DNA from: BOG-908 sp964242115
GTDB taxonomy: Bacteria > Pseudomonadota > Alphaproteobacteria > Acetobacterales > Acetobacteraceae
Direction of reading: 5' to 3'
DNA length: 64,000 bases
Assembly (NCBI GenBank): GCA_964242115.1
Contig: CAXSZX010000018.1
Span: 1-64,000 of the forward strand
Part shown: piece after piece, positions 62,540 through 64,000 of the stretch
How positions within the stretch are numbered: position 1 is the stretch's first letter
How the letters are laid out: every line of letters starts with the position of its first letter
The notes under the pieces: model-generated
Database searches by the model: none
What the model saw: only the letters and a program-made list of their open reading frames with translations
What the model was told of the DNA's origin: nothing
Program-made: the position numbers and the translations under genes

Positions 62540-62666
62540 GCAAGGCCTTCTTTTCTGAAGAAAACAAGCAAAAGGCTTTTGATCCGGCTGTCGCGGAGGT
62601 GTCTGCAGCAAGTATTCCAGGGAACAAAAGTTTTTTGGTTCTTTTTTTCAAAAAAGAACCGCTTGC
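62540..62666. repeat. Intergenic repeat family copy R28
   Basis: Full copy between MoxR and the vWA gene; left TTTTCTGAAGAAAACAAGC arm, GGCTGTCGCGG box, right GGTTC arm. Confidence 0.83.
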
Positions 62667-62703
62667 TTGCTTTCAACCGGTCAACACATGGCGCCGTCTA
62701 CGT

Positions 62704-63135
62704 ATGAGTTGGAGAGCTTCGCAGGTGACCGAGGAAGCCAGTGTCTGGAGAGCAATCCTGAAAGTGGGCGGAACAACCTCGTCAACGGTCGAGAGCGTGA
62801 GAGAAAACACGGATCCGCCAACTTCTGTGTTCGAGGCCAGTGACAACGTGCGTGCAGCGAACGCTGATGTAGGTGGAGACCAGCGGAGTTTGGATGTCCG
62901 TAGCCCGACCCGCCTACTCGTCAGAACCGAAGCCACCTCCCGGACGAAGGGTCCAGGTGACAAACGTGCAGCCGCCGATCATCCGACGCTAAACTACGGT
63001 GCCGCCACGCGAAGCGAGCGTGTTGCGCGCAATTGGCTGGAAAAAGGTCGCGGTCTGTCAGACCAATTCGACAAGATGCAAAATCAGGTGAAGCGTGTTT
63101 CGGCCGAAGTATTCGCTCCGGGAGCCACGCACTGA
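62704..63135 (+). CDS. Doubtful ORF between MoxR and vWA genes
   Basis: A 143-residue frame, MSWRASQVTEEASVWRAILK to VSAEVFAPGATH, whose TGA overlaps the vWA start (TGATG). No domain; third-position GC is lower than in neighbours. It may be an unrecognised gene coupled to vWA, or decayed DNA. Confidence 0.3.
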   Translation: MSWRASQVTEEASVWRAILKVGGTTSSTVESVRENTDPPTSVFEASDNVRAANADVGGDQRSLDVRSPTRLLVRTEATSRTKGPGDKRAAADHPTLNYGAATRSERVARNWLEKGRGLSDQFDKMQNQVKRVSAEVFAPGATH

Positions 63136-64000
63136 TGTTCGCAACCTTCGTCCAGCAGCTTCGCACCGCCGGCCTGCCGGTCTCGATCACCGAGTACCTG
63201 GCACTGATGGGTGCCATGAAGGCCAACGTCGCCGCCTACGACATCGACGATTTCTACTTTCTCGCCCGCGCCACGCTGGTGAAGGACGAACGCCACCTCG
63301 ACCGGTTCGACCGCGTGTTCGCAACCGTGTTCCAGGGCCTTGAACACCCGCCAGGCGACCCCGCCACCGACATTCCCGACGAGTGGCTGCGCAAGATCGC
63401 CGAGAAGAATCTCTCGCCGGAGGAGATGGCCGCCATTGAGGCGATGGGCGGTTTCGAGAAGCTGATGGAAACTCTCAGGCAACGTCTGGAAGAACAGAAG
63501 GAACGCCACCAGGGCGGCAGCAAGTGGATCGGCACCGGCGGCACCTCGCCGTTCGGCGCTTACGGCTACAACCCCGAAGGCATCCGCATCGGCCAGGCGG
63601 AATCGCGCCACCGACGCGCCGTGAAGGTGTGGGACAAGCGCGATTTCCGCGACCTCGACGGCGACACCGAGCTCGGCACCCGCAACATGAAAGTCGCCTT
63701 GCGCCGCCTGCGTCGTTTCGCACGCCAGGGTGCCGCTACCGAGCTCGACCTGCCCGGCACCATCCACGCCACCGCCAGCAACGCCGGCAGCCTGGACCTC
63801 AAGATGGTTCCCGAGCGGCACAACGCGGTGAAGATCCTGCTGCTGCTCGACGTCGGCGGCTCGATGGACGATTTCGTCCGCACCTCGCAGGAGCTGTTCT
63901 CCGCCGTGCGCTCCGAGTTCAAGCACATGGAGCATTTCTACTTCCACAACTGCGTCTACGAACGCGTCTGGCGCGAGAACCGACGGCGCGACCACACCTC
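63135..64000 (+). CDS. vWA-domain CoxE-like protein (partial)
   Basis: First 288 residues; runs off the right edge. N terminus MFATFVQQLRTAGLPVSITE, a middle rich in charged residues, EELRQRLEEQKERHQGG-like helix, and then the von Willebrand A start ILLLLDVGGSMDDFVRTSQE near residue 239. The MIDAS motif reads DVGGS rather than DxSxS, so metal coordination may be altered. CoxE/vWA proteins work with MoxR ATPases in assembly of metal-containing enzymes. Same strand as the MoxR gene 612 nt upstream. Confidence 0.88.
   Translation, partial: MFATFVQQLRTAGLPVSITEYLALMGAMKANVAAYDIDDFYFLARATLVKDERHLDRFDRVFATVFQGLEHPPGDPATDIPDEWLRKIAEKNLSPEEMAAIEAMGGFEKLMETLRQRLEEQKERHQGGSKWIGTGGTSPFGAYGYNPEGIRIGQAESRHRRAVKVWDKRDFRDLDGDTELGTRNMKVALRRLRRFARQGAATELDLPGTIHATASNAGSLDLKMVPERHNAVKILLLLDVGGSMDDFVRTSQELFSAVRSEFKHMEHFYFHNCVYERVWRENRRRDHT

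Noticed and set aside
554..62666. Evenly recurring repeats could be a CRISPR array or a set of attachment sites
   Set aside because: Copies are scattered singly between genes, separated by kilobases of coding sequence, with no spacers and no cas genes.

Overview
The window is high-GC DNA from an alphaproteobacterium, most likely an Acetobacteraceae-type Rhodospirillales. The evidence is a circularly permuted two-piece tmRNA with an alphaproteobacterial tag (ANDNFEALAIAA), an alpha-type SspB, an F0 operon ordered atpI-B-E-F'-F, and gene content and codon use of that group. Species cannot be read from the sequence.

Layout. 1-4.6 kb: peptide-type ABC importer operon (minus strand, last gene cut by the left edge). 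4.7-6.4 kb: KpsM/KpsT-like exporter pair. 6.6-7.8 kb: sspB next to ssrA. 8.2-10.2 kb: methyltransferase and maleylacetoacetate isomerase-like GST. 10.5-13.7 kb: FUSC/DUF1656/HlyD efflux set. 13.9-20.8 kb: complete N-type (probably Na+) ATPase operon atpDCQRBEFAG, followed on the same strand by a GH65 phosphorylase, a beta-phosphoglucomutase-like HAD protein and acetate kinase. 25.8-37.9 kb: Nramp-related transporter, a giant CheB-CheR hybrid kinase, ArsB-type and YdcZ-type membrane proteins, MFS and AI-2E transporters. 38.1-43.3 kb: Zn alcohol dehydrogenase, MAPEG protein, thyX, secreted phosphoesterase. 43.7-46.3 kb: canonical H+-type F0 operon. 46.6-53.0 kb: small proteins, smc, DsbA-like protein. 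53.5-57.5 kb: 1348-residue repetitive surface-type protein. 57.58-61.32 kb: a 3.7-kb IS1595-family transposon with passenger genes (D12 adenine methyltransferase, ParB-like protein, two small ORFs). 61.7-64 kb: MoxR ATPase and a CoxE-like vWA protein cut by the right edge.

The most striking property is an intergenic repeat family. About 28 copies (roughly 100-200 bp each, including partial and degenerate ones) sit in nearly every gap, whether genes are convergent, divergent or co-directional, and also between cistrons of both ATPase operons. Each full copy has two A/T-rich arms that are themselves hairpins, flanking GC-rich core boxes (CTGTCGCGG / CCGCGACAG). Many copies abut start or stop codons: several genes appear to use TTG codons in or next to the repeat end, and one gene runs into a repeat for its last codons. 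The transposon sits inside one copy, so its empty site can be reconstructed.

Functionally, the N-ATPase/phosphorylase/mutase/acetate kinase block could link ATP-sparing sugar phosphorolysis and substrate-level ATP formation to ion pumping, and a second H+-type F0 operon lies 23 kb away. The transposon cargo looks like a modification or defence-like module. Starts were chosen by homology-like N termini and excluded repeat-derived leaders wherever possible.
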